In this document: piece after piece, positions 16,530-24,928 of the stretch
Layout of the letters: each line of letters starts with the position of its first letter
How positions within the stretch are numbered: position 1 is the stretch's first letter
Origin: Nocardioides terrae
GTDB lineage: Bacteria; Actinomycetota; Actinomycetes; Propionibacteriales; Nocardioidaceae
Direction: 5' to 3'
Length of the DNA stretch: 64,000 nt
Assembly (NCBI RefSeq): GCF_900112345.1
Contig: NZ_FOLB01000003.1
Coordinates: 1 to 64,000, forward strand
The notes under the pieces: model-generated
What the model was told of the DNA's origin: nothing
The model's input: the letters and a program-made list of their open reading frames with translations, nothing else
Database searches by the model: none
Made by a program: the position numbers and the translations under genes

Positions 16530-18627
16530 GGTCGCCGATCTCGTCGCGCAGGCGCGCAGCGACCTCGAACTGCAGCTCGGCGGCGGCGTTCCTCATCTGG
16601 TCGGTCAGCTCCTGGATGAGCTGGGCGAGGTCGGCGCTGGGCAGCCCGACGAGTCCGTGCTCGCGGGCCTCGGCGGCGGCGTCGCCGAGCACCGGCGTCG
16701 GCGACTTCTTGCGTACGCCGCCCGCTCGGCCCTTCGCCTCGGTGCCGGCCCAGGTCTCCAGCAGCGCCTGGGTGTTCTCGTCCTCGCGGGCCAGCATCTC
16801 GGTGATGTCGGCGATCTTCTTGCGCAGCGGCTGCGGGTCGATGCCGTTGGCCTGGTTGTAGGCGATCTGCTTGGCCCGGCGCCGGTTGGTCTCGTCGATC
16901 GCCGCCTCCATCGAGCGGGTGATCCGGTCGGCGTACATGTGCACCTGGCCGGAGACGTTGCGGGCCGCTCGGCCGATCGTCTGGATGAGCGACTTGTCCG
17001 AGCGCAGGAAGCCCTCCTTGTCGGCGTCGAGGATGCTCACCAGCGACACCTCCGGGAGGTCGAGGCCCTCACGGAGCAGGTTGATGCCGACGAGCACGTC
17101 GTACTCCCCCATCCGCAGCTCGCGGAGCAGCTCGATGCGGCGCAACGTGTCGACCTCGGAGTGGAGGTAGCGGGTGCGGATGCCGGCGTCGAGGAGGTAG
17201 TCGGTGAGGTCCTCCGACATCTTCTTGGTCAGCGTCGTGACGAGGACCCGCTCGTTGCGGTCGGTGCGCAGCTTGATCTCGTGGATGAGGTCGTCGATCT
17301 GGCCCTTGGTCGGCTTGACCACGACCTCGGGGTCGATCAGGCCGGTCGGTCGGATGATCTGCTCCACGACGTGCGGCGCGGCGGAGCCGCCGACCTTGTC
17401 GAGCTCGTAGTCGCCCGGCGTCGCGGAGAGGTAGATGGTCTGCCCGATCCGGTCGAGGAACTCCTCCCACCGCAGCGGCCGGTTGTCCATCGCGCTCGGC
17501 AGCCGGAAGCCGAAGTCGACCAGGTTGCGCTTGCGGGACATGTCGCCCTCGTACATGCCGCCGACCTGAGGCACGGTCACGTGGGACTCGTCGATGACGA
17601 GGATGAAGTCCTCGGGGAAGTAGTCGAGGAGGCAGTTGGGCGCGCTGCCGCGCGGGCGGCCGTCGATGTGCATGGAGTAGTTCTCGATGCCCGAGCACGA
17701 CCCGACCTGCCGCATCATCTCGACGTCGTAGGTCGTGCGCATGCGCAGCCGCTGGGCCTCGAGCAGCTTGCCCTGCTTCTCGAAGTTGGCGAGCTGGTCC
17801 TCGAGCTCGAGCTCGATGCCCTTGATCGCCCGCTCCATCCGCTCCGGGCCGGCGACGTAGTGGGTCGCCGGGAAGACGTGGAGCTCCTCGTCCTCGGTGA
17901 GCACCTCGCCGGTGACGGCGTGCAGCGTCATCAGCCGCTCGATCTCGTCGCCGAAGAACTCCACCCGCACGGCGTGCTCCTCGTAGACCGGGAAGATCTC
18001 GAGGGTGTCGCCGCGGACGCGGAACGTGCCGCGCGTGAAGGACATGTCGTTGCGGGTGTACTGGATCTCGACGAGGCGACGCAGGATCGAGTCGCGGTCG
18101 TGCTCCTCCCCGACCCGCAGCCGCAGCATCCGGTCGACGTACTCCTGCGGCGTGCCGAGACCGTAGATGCAGGACACGGTCGACACCACGATGACGTCGC
18201 GGCGGGTGAGCAGGCTGTTGGTCGCGGAGTGCCGCAGCCGCTCGACCTCCTCGTTGATCGAGGAGTCCTTCTCGATGTAGGTGTCAGTCTGCGGGACGTA
18301 GGCCTCGGGCTGGTAGTAGTCGTAGTAGGAGACGAAGTACTCCACCGCGTTGTCGGGGTAGAGCTGGCGCAGCTCGTTGGCGAACTGAGCGGCGAGCGTC
18401 TTGTTGGGCTGCAGGACGAGCACCGGGCGCTGGACCTGCTCGGCGACCCAGGCGACCGTCGCGGTCTTGCCGGTGCCGGTCGCGCCGAGCAGGACGATGT
18501 CCTTCTCACCAGCCTCGATCCGCCGCGAGATCTCCTTGATCGCCGCGGGCTGGTCGCCGCTCGGCTGGAAGTCGGAGACCACCTTGAAGGGCGCGACACG
18601 CCGCTCGAGATCAGTCACAGGTCGCAT
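16489..18627 (-). CDS. uvrB: Excinuclease ABC subunit B
   Basis: The 712-aa protein is a canonical UvrB: Walker [21 protein letters not shown], the damage-probing beta-hairpin [20 protein letters not shown], Walker [21 protein letters not shown], helicase motif [20 protein letters not shown], the motif VI region [20 protein letters not shown], and the C-terminal UVR domain that contacts UvrC ([20 protein letters not shown]). It verifies damage in nucleotide excision repair. The ATG is 7 nt after TAGGCT (18640-18635, minus strand). No LexA-box-like sequence is obvious in the short upstream region. The 3' end overlaps the convergent flavoprotein gene. Confidence 0.97.
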   Translation of the reverse strand: MRPVTDLERRVAPFKVVSDFQPSGDQPAAIKEISRRIEAGEKDIVLLGATGTGKTATVAWVAEQVQRPVLVLQPNKTLAAQFANELRQLYPDNAVEYFVSYYDYYQPEAYVPQTDTYIEKDSSINEEVERLRHSATNSLLTRRDVIVVSTVSCIYGLGTPQEYVDRMLRLRVGEEHDRDSILRRLVEIQYTRNDMSFTRGTFRVRGDTLEIFPVYEEHAVRVEFFGDEIERLMTLHAVTGEVLTEDEELHVFPATHYVAGPERMERAIKGIELELEDQLANFEKQGKLLEAQRLRMRTTYDVEMMRQVGSCSGIENYSMHIDGRPRGSAPNCLLDYFPEDFILVIDESHVTVPQVGGMYEGDMSRKRNLVDFGFRLPSAMDNRPLRWEEFLDRIGQTIYLSATPGDYELDKVGGSAAPHVVEQIIRPTGLIDPEVVVKPTKGQIDDLIHEIKLRTDRNERVLVTTLTKKMSEDLTDYLLDAGIRTRYLHSEVDTLRRIELLRELRMGEYDVLVGINLLREGLDLPEVSLVSILDADKEGFLRSDKSLIQTIGRAARNVSGQVHMYADRITRSMEAAIDETNRRRAKQIAYNQANGIDPQPLRKKIADITEMLAREDENTQALLETWAGTEAKGRAGGVRKKSPTPVLGDAAAEAREHGLVGLPSADLAQLIQELTDQMRNAAAELQFEVAARLRDEIGDLKKELRQMMEATK

Positions 18628-18686
18628 GGCGTCGAGCCTACGTGGGGCCGCCGACAGTCCTGCGCGTGTGCCGCTAGCCTGTCACC

Positions 18687-19949
18687 GTGCGACGGCCCTC
18701 CCCCTTCACGGTCGACCGGCTCGTCACCGTGCTGCGGCGGACGCTGCTGGCCATGTTCGGGATCCCGATCGTCCTCGCGATCGTGATGTCGCTGGTCGAC
18801 TCCTACCGCCGCCGCGGTCGCCGGCCCAAGCCCTTCCCGACCACCCGGCCGCGCACCATCGCCGTCGGCGACGGCGAGCTGACGACGTACACGTTCGGGC
18901 AGGACCTGTACGACGACATGATCGCCGCCATCGAGAAGGCCGAGCGACAGGTCCTGCTGGAGACCTACATCTGGAAGGCCGACGCCGTAGGCGAGCGGTT
19001 CAAGCGGACCCTCATCGCCGCCGCCGAGCGGGGCGTGGACGTCTACGTGATCGTCGACAGCTTCGCCAACCTCGTCGTGGCGCCGCGGTTCATGCAGTTC
19101 CCGCCGTCGGTCAAGCTGCTGCGCTTCCCCGTCTACCCGGCCGGCTGGCGGTTCTTCGACTTCTCGCGCTACGGCCGGGACCACCGCAAGATCCTCGTCG
19201 TCGACGACACGGTCGGCTTCGTCGGCGGCTACAACATCGGGTCGACCTACGCCACCGAGTGGCGCGACACCCACCTGCGGATCACCGGCCCCGGCGTGTG
19301 GGACCTGGAGCGGGCGTTCGCCGACTTCTGGAACCTCAACCGGCGCAAGCGGTTCCGCGACAGCGCCCGCCCGCTGCTGCTGGAGACGCCGTCGGTGTGG
19401 GAGCCGCGGATCCGGTTCCACCGCAACGTGCCGCGCCTGTGGATGTTCCCGATCCGGTCGATGTACCTCGAGGCGATCGCGCGGGCGACGAGCAACATCT
19501 ACCTGACGACCGCCTACTTCACGCCCGACCAGGACTTCGTCGACGCGCTCAAGGAAGCGGCGGGACGCGGGGTCGACGTCCGCATCCTGGTGCCGCTCAA
19601 GTCCAACCACATCGTCACCGACTGGATCTCGCGCGGCTACTTCTCCCAGCTGCTCGAGGCAGGGGTGCGGATCTTCCGGTTCAGCGGCGCGATGATCCAC
19701 GCCAAGGCGGCGACCGTCGACGGCACGTGGGTGACCATCGGCACGGCCAACATCGACCGGCTCAGCCTGACCTTCAACTACGAGATCAACGTCGAGATCA
19801 TCGACGAGGCGCTCGCGAAGGTGCAGGAGGAGATCTTCGAGCTGGACTCCTCCAACTCGCTCGAGATGACCCGCGCCGAGTGGGAGGCGCGCGACATCCA
19901 CCGCAAGTTCACCGAGTTCGTGCTGCGGCCGCTGCGTCCGCTGCTGTAG
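18687..19949 (+). CDS. cls: Phospholipase D-family protein, probable cardiolipin synthase
   Basis: The 420-aa protein has an N-terminal membrane helix (about 16-34) and two HKD motifs: RDHRKILVVDDTVGFVGGYN (about 176) and MIHAKAATVDGTWVTIGTAN (about 345). This pair is typical of phosphatidylserine synthase/PLD-type cardiolipin synthases, which condense two phosphatidylglycerols or use CDP-diacylglycerol. Actinobacteria commonly also use a eukaryotic-type synthase, so the exact lipid product is inferred. GTG 18687 is 6 nt after TAGCCT. It is divergent from uvrB. Confidence 0.85.
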   Translation: MRRPSPFTVDRLVTVLRRTLLAMFGIPIVLAIVMSLVDSYRRRGRRPKPFPTTRPRTIAVGDGELTTYTFGQDLYDDMIAAIEKAERQVLLETYIWKADAVGERFKRTLIAAAERGVDVYVIVDSFANLVVAPRFMQFPPSVKLLRFPVYPAGWRFFDFSRYGRDHRKILVVDDTVGFVGGYNIGSTYATEWRDTHLRITGPGVWDLERAFADFWNLNRRKRFRDSARPLLLETPSVWEPRIRFHRNVPRLWMFPIRSMYLEAIARATSNIYLTTAYFTPDQDFVDALKEAAGRGVDVRILVPLKSNHIVTDWISRGYFSQLLEAGVRIFRFSGAMIHAKAATVDGTWVTIGTANIDRLSLTFNYEINVEIIDEALAKVQEEIFELDSSNSLEMTRAEWEARDIHRKFTEFVLRPLRPLL

Positions 19950-19961
19950 CTCTCGTTCCGT

Positions 19962-20014
19962 CGCCGGTCAGCGCTGGTCAGCGCTGGTCAGCGCGGGTCA
20001 GCGCCGGTCAGCGC
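19962..20014. repeat. Five tandem 10-bp repeats between convergent genes, reaching into the glycosylase stop codon
   Basis: The unit GGTCAGCGCY recurs with exact 10-bp spacing from about 19966 to 20014, with one variable base per copy. The TGA stop of the glycosylase gene (20008-20010) lies inside one copy; each TCA in the array is a TGA on the minus strand in rotating frames, so a change in copy number would still end the protein within a few codons. Confidence 0.8.
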
Positions 20015-20931
20015 GGCAGGTGGACGCGCGGCGCCATCCGCGGTCCGCGGCGGGGCCGGCGGGCGCCGATGATGCCGAGCAGCGCGACCACGCGACCGCG
20101 GTGCGGGCGGAACCGCTCGAGGAACGCGGCCATCTCGTCGTCGTCCCACGGGCGGCCCTCGATCGCCCAGCCGACGTCCTTGGCGATGTGGTAGTCGCCG
20201 AAGCTGACCGCGTCGGGGTCGCCGTGGGCGCGCTGGCGCACCTCGGCCGCGGTCCACACGCCGATGCCGGGGAGGCTGGTCAGTCGGCGCTCGACCTCCT
20301 CGCCCGGCAGCCCGATCGTGCGCTCCAGGCTGTCGGCCACCCGCGCCGCGGTCACGACGGCGCGCGAGCGGGCCGGGTCGACCGGCATCCGCAGCCACTC
20401 CCAGGACGGGACCTGCCGCAGGGTCTCCGGCGCCGGCTGGACGAACAGCGTCTCGTGCGGGCCGGGCGCCCGCTCGCCGTACCTTCGGACCAGGCGACGG
20501 AAACCGGCGAACGCCTCCTGCCCGGTGACCTTCTGCTCGATGATCGCCGGCACCATCGCCTCCATCACCAGCCCGCCGCCGCCGAGCCGCACCTCCCCCA
20601 CGACCCGCGCCGCCTCGGCGAGCACGGGGTGGTCGGGGACGAACCCGCTCGGGTCGTCGAGCTGACCGAGGAGGCGGGGCACGGAGTCGAGCGCCCACCG
20701 CGCGCCGGGGCCCCACGCCTCGCCGTGCACGAGGCCGTCGCGGTCCTGGTGCAGCACGAGCGCGGCCGGGCCGTCTGGCGTCCGCAGGCCGCGCCAGTGG
20801 CGCGCCCGGTCCCCCACACCTTCCAAGCGGTACGTCGGGTCGCCGGCGCCGCGCCGGCGGCCGAGCAGCATCCGGCCCAGCGGGACCGGGTGGGCCAGCC
20901 ACCAGGTCTGCGTGAGGCTGGGCTCGGTCAC
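20008..20931 (-). CDS. AlkA-like DNA-3-methyladenine glycosylase (HhH-GPD)
   Basis: The 307-aa protein has the HhH-GPD core: the recognition helix region AIIEQKVTGQEAFAGFRRLV, helix-hairpin-helix LTSLPGIGVWTAAEVRQRAH and the GPD loop with catalytic aspartate in AVSFGDYHIAKDVGWA. It should excise alkylated purines in base excision repair. No Fe-S cysteine cluster is present. I set the start at GTG 20931, 6 nt after TACCGT; the frame is open to a GTG at 20949. It sits between PLD and DNA ligase genes; the ligase is divergent and the pair may cooperate in repair. Confidence 0.85.
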   Translation of the reverse strand: MTEPSLTQTWWLAHPVPLGRMLLGRRRGAGDPTYRLEGVGDRARHWRGLRTPDGPAALVLHQDRDGLVHGEAWGPGARWALDSVPRLLGQLDDPSGFVPDHPVLAEAARVVGEVRLGGGGLVMEAMVPAIIEQKVTGQEAFAGFRRLVRRYGERAPGPHETLFVQPAPETLRQVPSWEWLRMPVDPARSRAVVTAARVADSLERTIGLPGEEVERRLTSLPGIGVWTAAEVRQRAHGDPDAVSFGDYHIAKDVGWAIEGRPWDDDEMAAFLERFRPHRGRVVALLGIIGARRPRRGPRMAPRVHLPR

Positions 20932-21026
20932 GATGCGACGGTACGGCACGGCGCCGACGTCGACCGAGTCGTCCGGCTCGCGCCGGGTGGTCCGGGGCCG
21001 TCGGTGCCGCGGTGTTCACTGTTCCC

Positions 21027-22538
21027 ATGCTGCTCGCCGACCTGGTCGCCACCTCCGCTGCCGTCGCGGCGACGCGCTCGCGCAAGGCCAAGACGGCCGC
21101 GATCGCGGAGCGTCTGGCCCAGGCCGATCCGGCCGAGCTCGAGGTGGTGACGTCCTACCTCGCCGGTTCGCTGCGGCAGCGCCGGACCGGCCTCGGCTGG
21201 CGCTCGCTGGCGACGCTGCCCGCGGCGGCCGCCGAGCCGTCGCTCACCGTGCTGGAGGTCGACGCGGCCTTCCGGCGGATGCAGGCGCTGAGCGGGCCCG
21301 GGTCCGCTGCTGCTCGCACCGCGGCCGTGGGCGAGCTCTTCCGCCGGGCGACCCCTGACGAGCAGGGCTGGCTGCGCGGCGTCGTCACCGGCGAGGTGCG
21401 CCAGGGTGCGCTCGACTCGCTGGTCCAGGAGGCGCTCGCTCTTGCTGCGGGTGTCCCCCTCGCCGACGTCCGGCGTGCAGCGATGCTGGCCGGCTCCACG
21501 GTGGCCGTCGCCGCCCGTGCCTTCGCCGGGTCGGACGCCCTCGCCGAGGTCGGGCTCGAGGTGGGCCGACCGGTGCTGCCGATGCTGGCCTCGAGCGCGC
21601 CGACCGTGGCCGAGGCGGTCGCCAAGGTGGGCGGGCGGGTCGCCGTGGACACCAAGCTCGACGGCATCAGGATCCAGGTCCACCGGGACGGTGACGAGGT
21701 GGTCGTCGCGACCCGGACGCTCGACGACATCACCGGCCGGCTCCCCCAGGTGGTCGACCTGGTCCGATCGCTGCCGGCCGAGCGGCTCGTGCTCGACGGC
21801 GAGGCGATCTCGATCGGCGACGACGGTCGGCCGCGGCCGTTCCAGGAGACCGCCTCGCGCACGGCGACCCGCACCGGCGTCGGCACCCACGTGTCGGCGT
21901 ACTTCTTCGACCTGCTGCACCTCGACGGGCGCGACCTGCTCGACCAGCCGCTGGCCGAGCGGCTCGCCGCCCTCGACGCTCTGGTCCCCGAGCCTCATCG
22001 GGTCGCCCGGGTCATGACCGAGGACGCCGACGAGGCGGCGGCGTTCGCCGCGCGCGTGCTGGAGTCAGGGCACGAGGGCGTCGTCGTGAAGAGCCTGGCC
22101 GCTCCGTGGGAGGCCGGCCGGCGCGGCGCGGGTTGGATCAAGGTCAAGCCGGTGCACACCCTCGACCTCGTCGTGCTGGCCGTCGAGTGGGGCTCCGGCC
22201 GCCGTCGCGGCTGGCTCTCCAACATCCACCTCGGCGCGCGCGACCCCGAGACCGGCGGCTTCGTCATGCTCGGCAAGACGTTCAAGGGCATGACCGACGA
22301 GATGCTGCGCTGGCAGACCGAGCGGTTCACCGAGCTCGCTGTCGACGGCACCGACGGCTGGGTCGTCCCGGTGCGGCCCGAGCAGGTCGTGGAGATCGCG
22401 CTCGACGGGGTGCAGCGGTCGACGACCTACCCCGGCGGCGTCGCCCTGCGGTTCGCGCGGGTCCTGCGCTACCGCGACGACAAGCCACCGCACGAGGTCG
22501 ACACGATCGGCACCGTCCAGGCGATGCTCGGCGGCTGA
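21027..22538 (+). CDS. ligB: ATP-dependent DNA ligase (LigB type)
   Basis: The 503-aa protein has an N-terminal helical DNA-binding domain, then the adenylation domain with motif I DTKLDGIRIQVHRDG (Lys about 207), motif III YFFDLLHLDGRDLL, motif IV SGHEGVVVKS, motif V GAGWIKVKPVHTLDLVVLAV, and an OB domain ending in RVLRYRDDKPPHEVDTIGTV. It matches mycobacterial LigB in length and order. It would seal nicks with ATP as a repair accessory to NAD-dependent LigA. The ATG at 21027 is preferred; the frame is open to a GTG 15 nt upstream. It is divergent from the AlkA-like gene. Confidence 0.9.
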   Translation: MLLADLVATSAAVAATRSRKAKTAAIAERLAQADPAELEVVTSYLAGSLRQRRTGLGWRSLATLPAAAAEPSLTVLEVDAAFRRMQALSGPGSAAARTAAVGELFRRATPDEQGWLRGVVTGEVRQGALDSLVQEALALAAGVPLADVRRAAMLAGSTVAVAARAFAGSDALAEVGLEVGRPVLPMLASSAPTVAEAVAKVGGRVAVDTKLDGIRIQVHRDGDEVVVATRTLDDITGRLPQVVDLVRSLPAERLVLDGEAISIGDDGRPRPFQETASRTATRTGVGTHVSAYFFDLLHLDGRDLLDQPLAERLAALDALVPEPHRVARVMTEDADEAAAFAARVLESGHEGVVVKSLAAPWEAGRRGAGWIKVKPVHTLDLVVLAVEWGSGRRRGWLSNIHLGARDPETGGFVMLGKTFKGMTDEMLRWQTERFTELAVDGTDGWVVPVRPEQVVEIALDGVQRSTTYPGGVALRFARVLRYRDDKPPHEVDTIGTVQAMLGG

Positions 22539-22548
22539 CCCCGGCGCT

Positions 22549-22581
22549 GTTCACCCAGGACACCTGACCCCTTCACGGCGC
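22549..22581 (+). promoter_or_regulatory. Candidate PHO box (PhoP site) upstream of the GDPD gene
   Basis: Three 11-nt units, GTTCACCCAGG, ACACCTGACCC and CTTCACGGCGC, follow each other without a gap. The streptomycete PHO box is a direct repeat of 11-nt units starting GTTCACC. Units 1 and 3 agree at the core TTCAC, unit 2 poorly. The array lies 31 bp before the TAGGGT -10 (22611-22616) of a secreted glycerophosphodiesterase, a class of gene in the Pho regulon. Confidence 0.4.
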
Positions 22582-22621
22582 GCTTTCTTTACTTTAGCGA
22601 GAACTCACCTAGGGTGCCTGC

Positions 22622-24199
22622 ATGCCTCGTCGACCTCTCGCGGCCCTGTTCACCCTCGCCCTGGTACCCCTCGCCGGGGCCGGACTGGTCGCCGGAGCAT
22701 CTCCGGCCTCGGCCAAGATCGTGCACGTCCGGGCGCCGCACGTGTCCGGCGCGCTGCCGATCGGGAACGAGCCGGTCACCATCAGCGGCAACCTCGGCCG
22801 CAGCGTGGTCCGCACGGTCCGCCTGCAGCGCCTCTACGGCGGCGGGTGGCACACGGTGTCCCGAGCGACCGCGGGTGCGCGGCACGGGCACTACCACTTC
22901 CGCGTGGCCACGCCGGGCCCGTCCTCCCGCTGGCGCGTGACGGCTCCGCCGGTCAACAGGGACGGCAAGCGCTACCAGCGCCGGCTCACCGGCAGCATGC
23001 GCCTCAACACCGCCGTCCAGACCGCGAGCGTCTCGGCCGCCCGCTCGGTGCGGATCGCGACGCCGCTCGCCGTCTCGCTCGCGTTCGCGCCGGCCCGGCC
23101 GGGTCGCGGCGCGGCCCTCGAGATCAACGACGGGTCGGGTTGGCGCTCGCTGGCCGGCCTTGCGCAGGACGGCGCCGGCCACGCCGCCTTCAGCTACACG
23201 CCGCCGGCATCGGGCGTCGTCCAGCTGCGTGCGGTCGCGGCCGCCTACCACGGAGCCGCGGCAGTGGCCGGCCCGCCGACCACCCTCTACATCCTGCCGG
23301 CCAAGCGGATGAAGGTCGCGGCGCACCGCGGCTACTCCGGCTACTACCCGGAGAACACGCTGGCGGCGTACACCGGCGCACTCGACCAGTCGGCTCCCTC
23401 GGCTCCCGCCGACTGGCTCGAGACCGACTTCCAGAAGACCGCGCCCACCCCCGTCGACCAGACCTGCGACGACGGGACGGCGACGGTGGCGGGCAAGTCC
23501 TACTGGGTCGCCCTCCACGACGCCGACCTCGCCCGCACCACCAACGTGGAGTCGGCCTTCCCGCGGGCCACCAACCCGACCAAGTACGACGCCCAGGGTC
23601 GGCCGCTCGTGGGCCTCTTCACGCTCTGCGAGATCAAGAAGCTCGACGCCGGGTCGTGGAAGAGCTCCAAGTGGGCGGGGACGCGGGTTCCCACCCTGGA
23701 GCAGACGCTCGACCTGCTCGTCGGTAGCAGCGCGACAGACACCCAGCTCCTCGTCGAGCCGAAGCACGCCACCCCGACCGAGGCGATCGAGCTCTACGAC
23801 GCGATCAAGGCCTACGACACCGCGCACGCCGGACCCGGCTACCAGGAGCTCCTGCCCGCCGACCCCGCCGTCCACACCGACCGGGCCGTGTTCAACACCT
23901 TCAACGACGCCGTCGTCGCCGCGCTCAACGCCCAGCGCCCGGGCGCCGAGGTCGCCATGGTCGCCGACGAGCCGGGCGAGGTGGCCCCGCGCACCGACCG
24001 GACGACCATGGGCATCTTCCTCCGCGACGACCTGGCCACCCAGGCGAACATCAACCTCGTCCACGCCGCCCACCAGCAGGTCTTCGTCTGGACCGTCAAC
24101 GACCGGGACCGCTGGCTCGAGCTCGATGCCCGCGGCGTCGACAACCTGGTCACCGACGCCTCCAAGCCCGCCCGGGAGCAGCTCACCGGCACCGAGTGA
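22622..24199 (+). CDS. Secreted glycerophosphodiester phosphodiesterase
   Basis: The 525-aa precursor has a signal peptide (1-31, ending SPASA). Residues about 32-220 are a beta-rich region, possibly two immunoglobulin-like modules. The GDPD TIM barrel starts at KVAAHRGYSGYYPENTLAAY (about 224), with the metal ligands in WLETDFQ and ALHDADLARTTN, LLVEPKH and QQVFVWTVNDRDRWLELDAR. It should cleave extracellular glycerophosphodiesters to glycerol-3-phosphate and alcohols, supplying phosphate and carbon. The ATG is 6 nt after TAGGGT. A possible PHO box upstream would fit phosphate starvation control. Confidence 0.88.
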   Translation: MPRRPLAALFTLALVPLAGAGLVAGASPASAKIVHVRAPHVSGALPIGNEPVTISGNLGRSVVRTVRLQRLYGGGWHTVSRATAGARHGHYHFRVATPGPSSRWRVTAPPVNRDGKRYQRRLTGSMRLNTAVQTASVSAARSVRIATPLAVSLAFAPARPGRGAALEINDGSGWRSLAGLAQDGAGHAAFSYTPPASGVVQLRAVAAAYHGAAAVAGPPTTLYILPAKRMKVAAHRGYSGYYPENTLAAYTGALDQSAPSAPADWLETDFQKTAPTPVDQTCDDGTATVAGKSYWVALHDADLARTTNVESAFPRATNPTKYDAQGRPLVGLFTLCEIKKLDAGSWKSSKWAGTRVPTLEQTLDLLVGSSATDTQLLVEPKHATPTEAIELYDAIKAYDTAHAGPGYQELLPADPAVHTDRAVFNTFNDAVVAALNAQRPGAEVAMVADEPGEVAPRTDRTTMGIFLRDDLATQANINLVHAAHQQVFVWTVNDRDRWLELDARGVDNLVTDASKPAREQLTGTE

Positions 24200-24213
24200 C
24201 CGGCCGGTTCTGC

Positions 24214-24228
24214 AACTGACAGTTACAC
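24214..24228. promoter_or_regulatory. Putative TetR operator
   Basis: AACTG-A-CAGTT is a perfect 11-bp palindrome at 24214-24224, running on into ACAC. It sits directly upstream of the TACCCT -10 (24235-24240) of the tetR gene, where a repressor would block RNA polymerase. The reverse strand reads TGTAACTGTCAGTT; the heptamer TGTAACT recurs twice between the thiolase and FabG4-like genes at 27596-27614. Confidence 0.45.
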
Positions 24229-24247
24229 ACGTCGTACCCTGGGATGC

Positions 24248-24928
24248 ATGACCACCCGCGCACCCGAGACCGACGGTCGCCGGTCCGCCGCCGCTGCGCG
24301 GCGGCGGGCCCGGGAGGCCGAGATCATCGCGGCCACCCGGCAGCTCTTCGACGAGCGCGGCGTGCGTGACGCGCAGATCGAGGACATCGCCCGGGCGGTC
24401 GGCATCAACCGTGCGATCGTCTACCGGCACTTCACGGGCAAGGAGGAGATCTTCGCCCTGACGCTGGTGGGCTACCTCGACGAGCTGCGCGAGCAGCTCG
24501 CGGCCGCGCAGGAAGGGCGGACGGAGCCGCGGGACCGGCTCAGCGCAGCCGTCGGCGCCTTCGTGGAGTACGGCGTCGCGCACCCGGCCTTCACCGACTG
24601 CGCCCTCGCCCTCATGCGCCGGAACTGGACCGAGCTGCTCGACGAGATCTCCGAGAGCGCGCTGCTGCGGCTCGGCCGCGCCATCACCGGCTGCCTCTCG
24701 ATCCTGGTGACGATCCTCGAGGACGGCAACGCGTCCGGCGACTTCGCCGTCGCCGACCCCTCGCTGCTGGCCAACACGCTCTACGCGAGCGGACTCGGCA
24801 CGCTCCAGCTCGCCCGGGTCGGCATCCTCGTCACCGAGGCCGCGCCGGGCGTCCCGCGCGTCGGCGAGGTCTCGGTCGAGCAGGTCCGCGACCACCTGGT
24901 GACCGCGGCGCTGGCGGTCACCCGCTGA
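24248..24928 (+). CDS. TetR-family transcriptional regulator
   Basis: The 226-aa protein has the TetR helix-turn-helix at residues 24-70: AEIIAATRQLFDERGVRDAQ, IEDIARAVGINRAIVYRHFT and GKEEIFALTL. The helical C-terminal ligand domain has the shape seen in regulators of lipid genes (FVEYGVAHPAFTDCALALMR). Its target is unknown. A palindrome at its own promoter shares a heptamer with the promoter region of the thiolase/FabG4-like cassette 3 kb away, making control of those genes a reasonable guess. The ATG is 7 nt after TACCCT. Its stop abuts the stop of the convergent kinase gene. Confidence 0.85.
   Translation: MTTRAPETDGRRSAAAARRRAREAEIIAATRQLFDERGVRDAQIEDIARAVGINRAIVYRHFTGKEEIFALTLVGYLDELREQLAAAQEGRTEPRDRLSAAVGAFVEYGVAHPAFTDCALALMRRNWTELLDEISESALLRLGRAITGCLSILVTILEDGNASGDFAVADPSLLANTLYASGLGTLQLARVGILVTEAAPGVPRVGEVSVEQVRDHLVTAALAVTR

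Noticed and set aside
16204..18786. 860-codon plus-strand frame opposite uvrB
   Set aside because: Antisense shadow of uvrB; repetitive Val/Asp/Leu/Gly composition and no ribosome binding site.
22589..24895. 768-codon minus-strand frame opposite the GDPD and TetR genes
   Set aside because: Antisense shadow; GDPD signal peptide and catalytic motifs and TetR HTH are intact on the plus strand.
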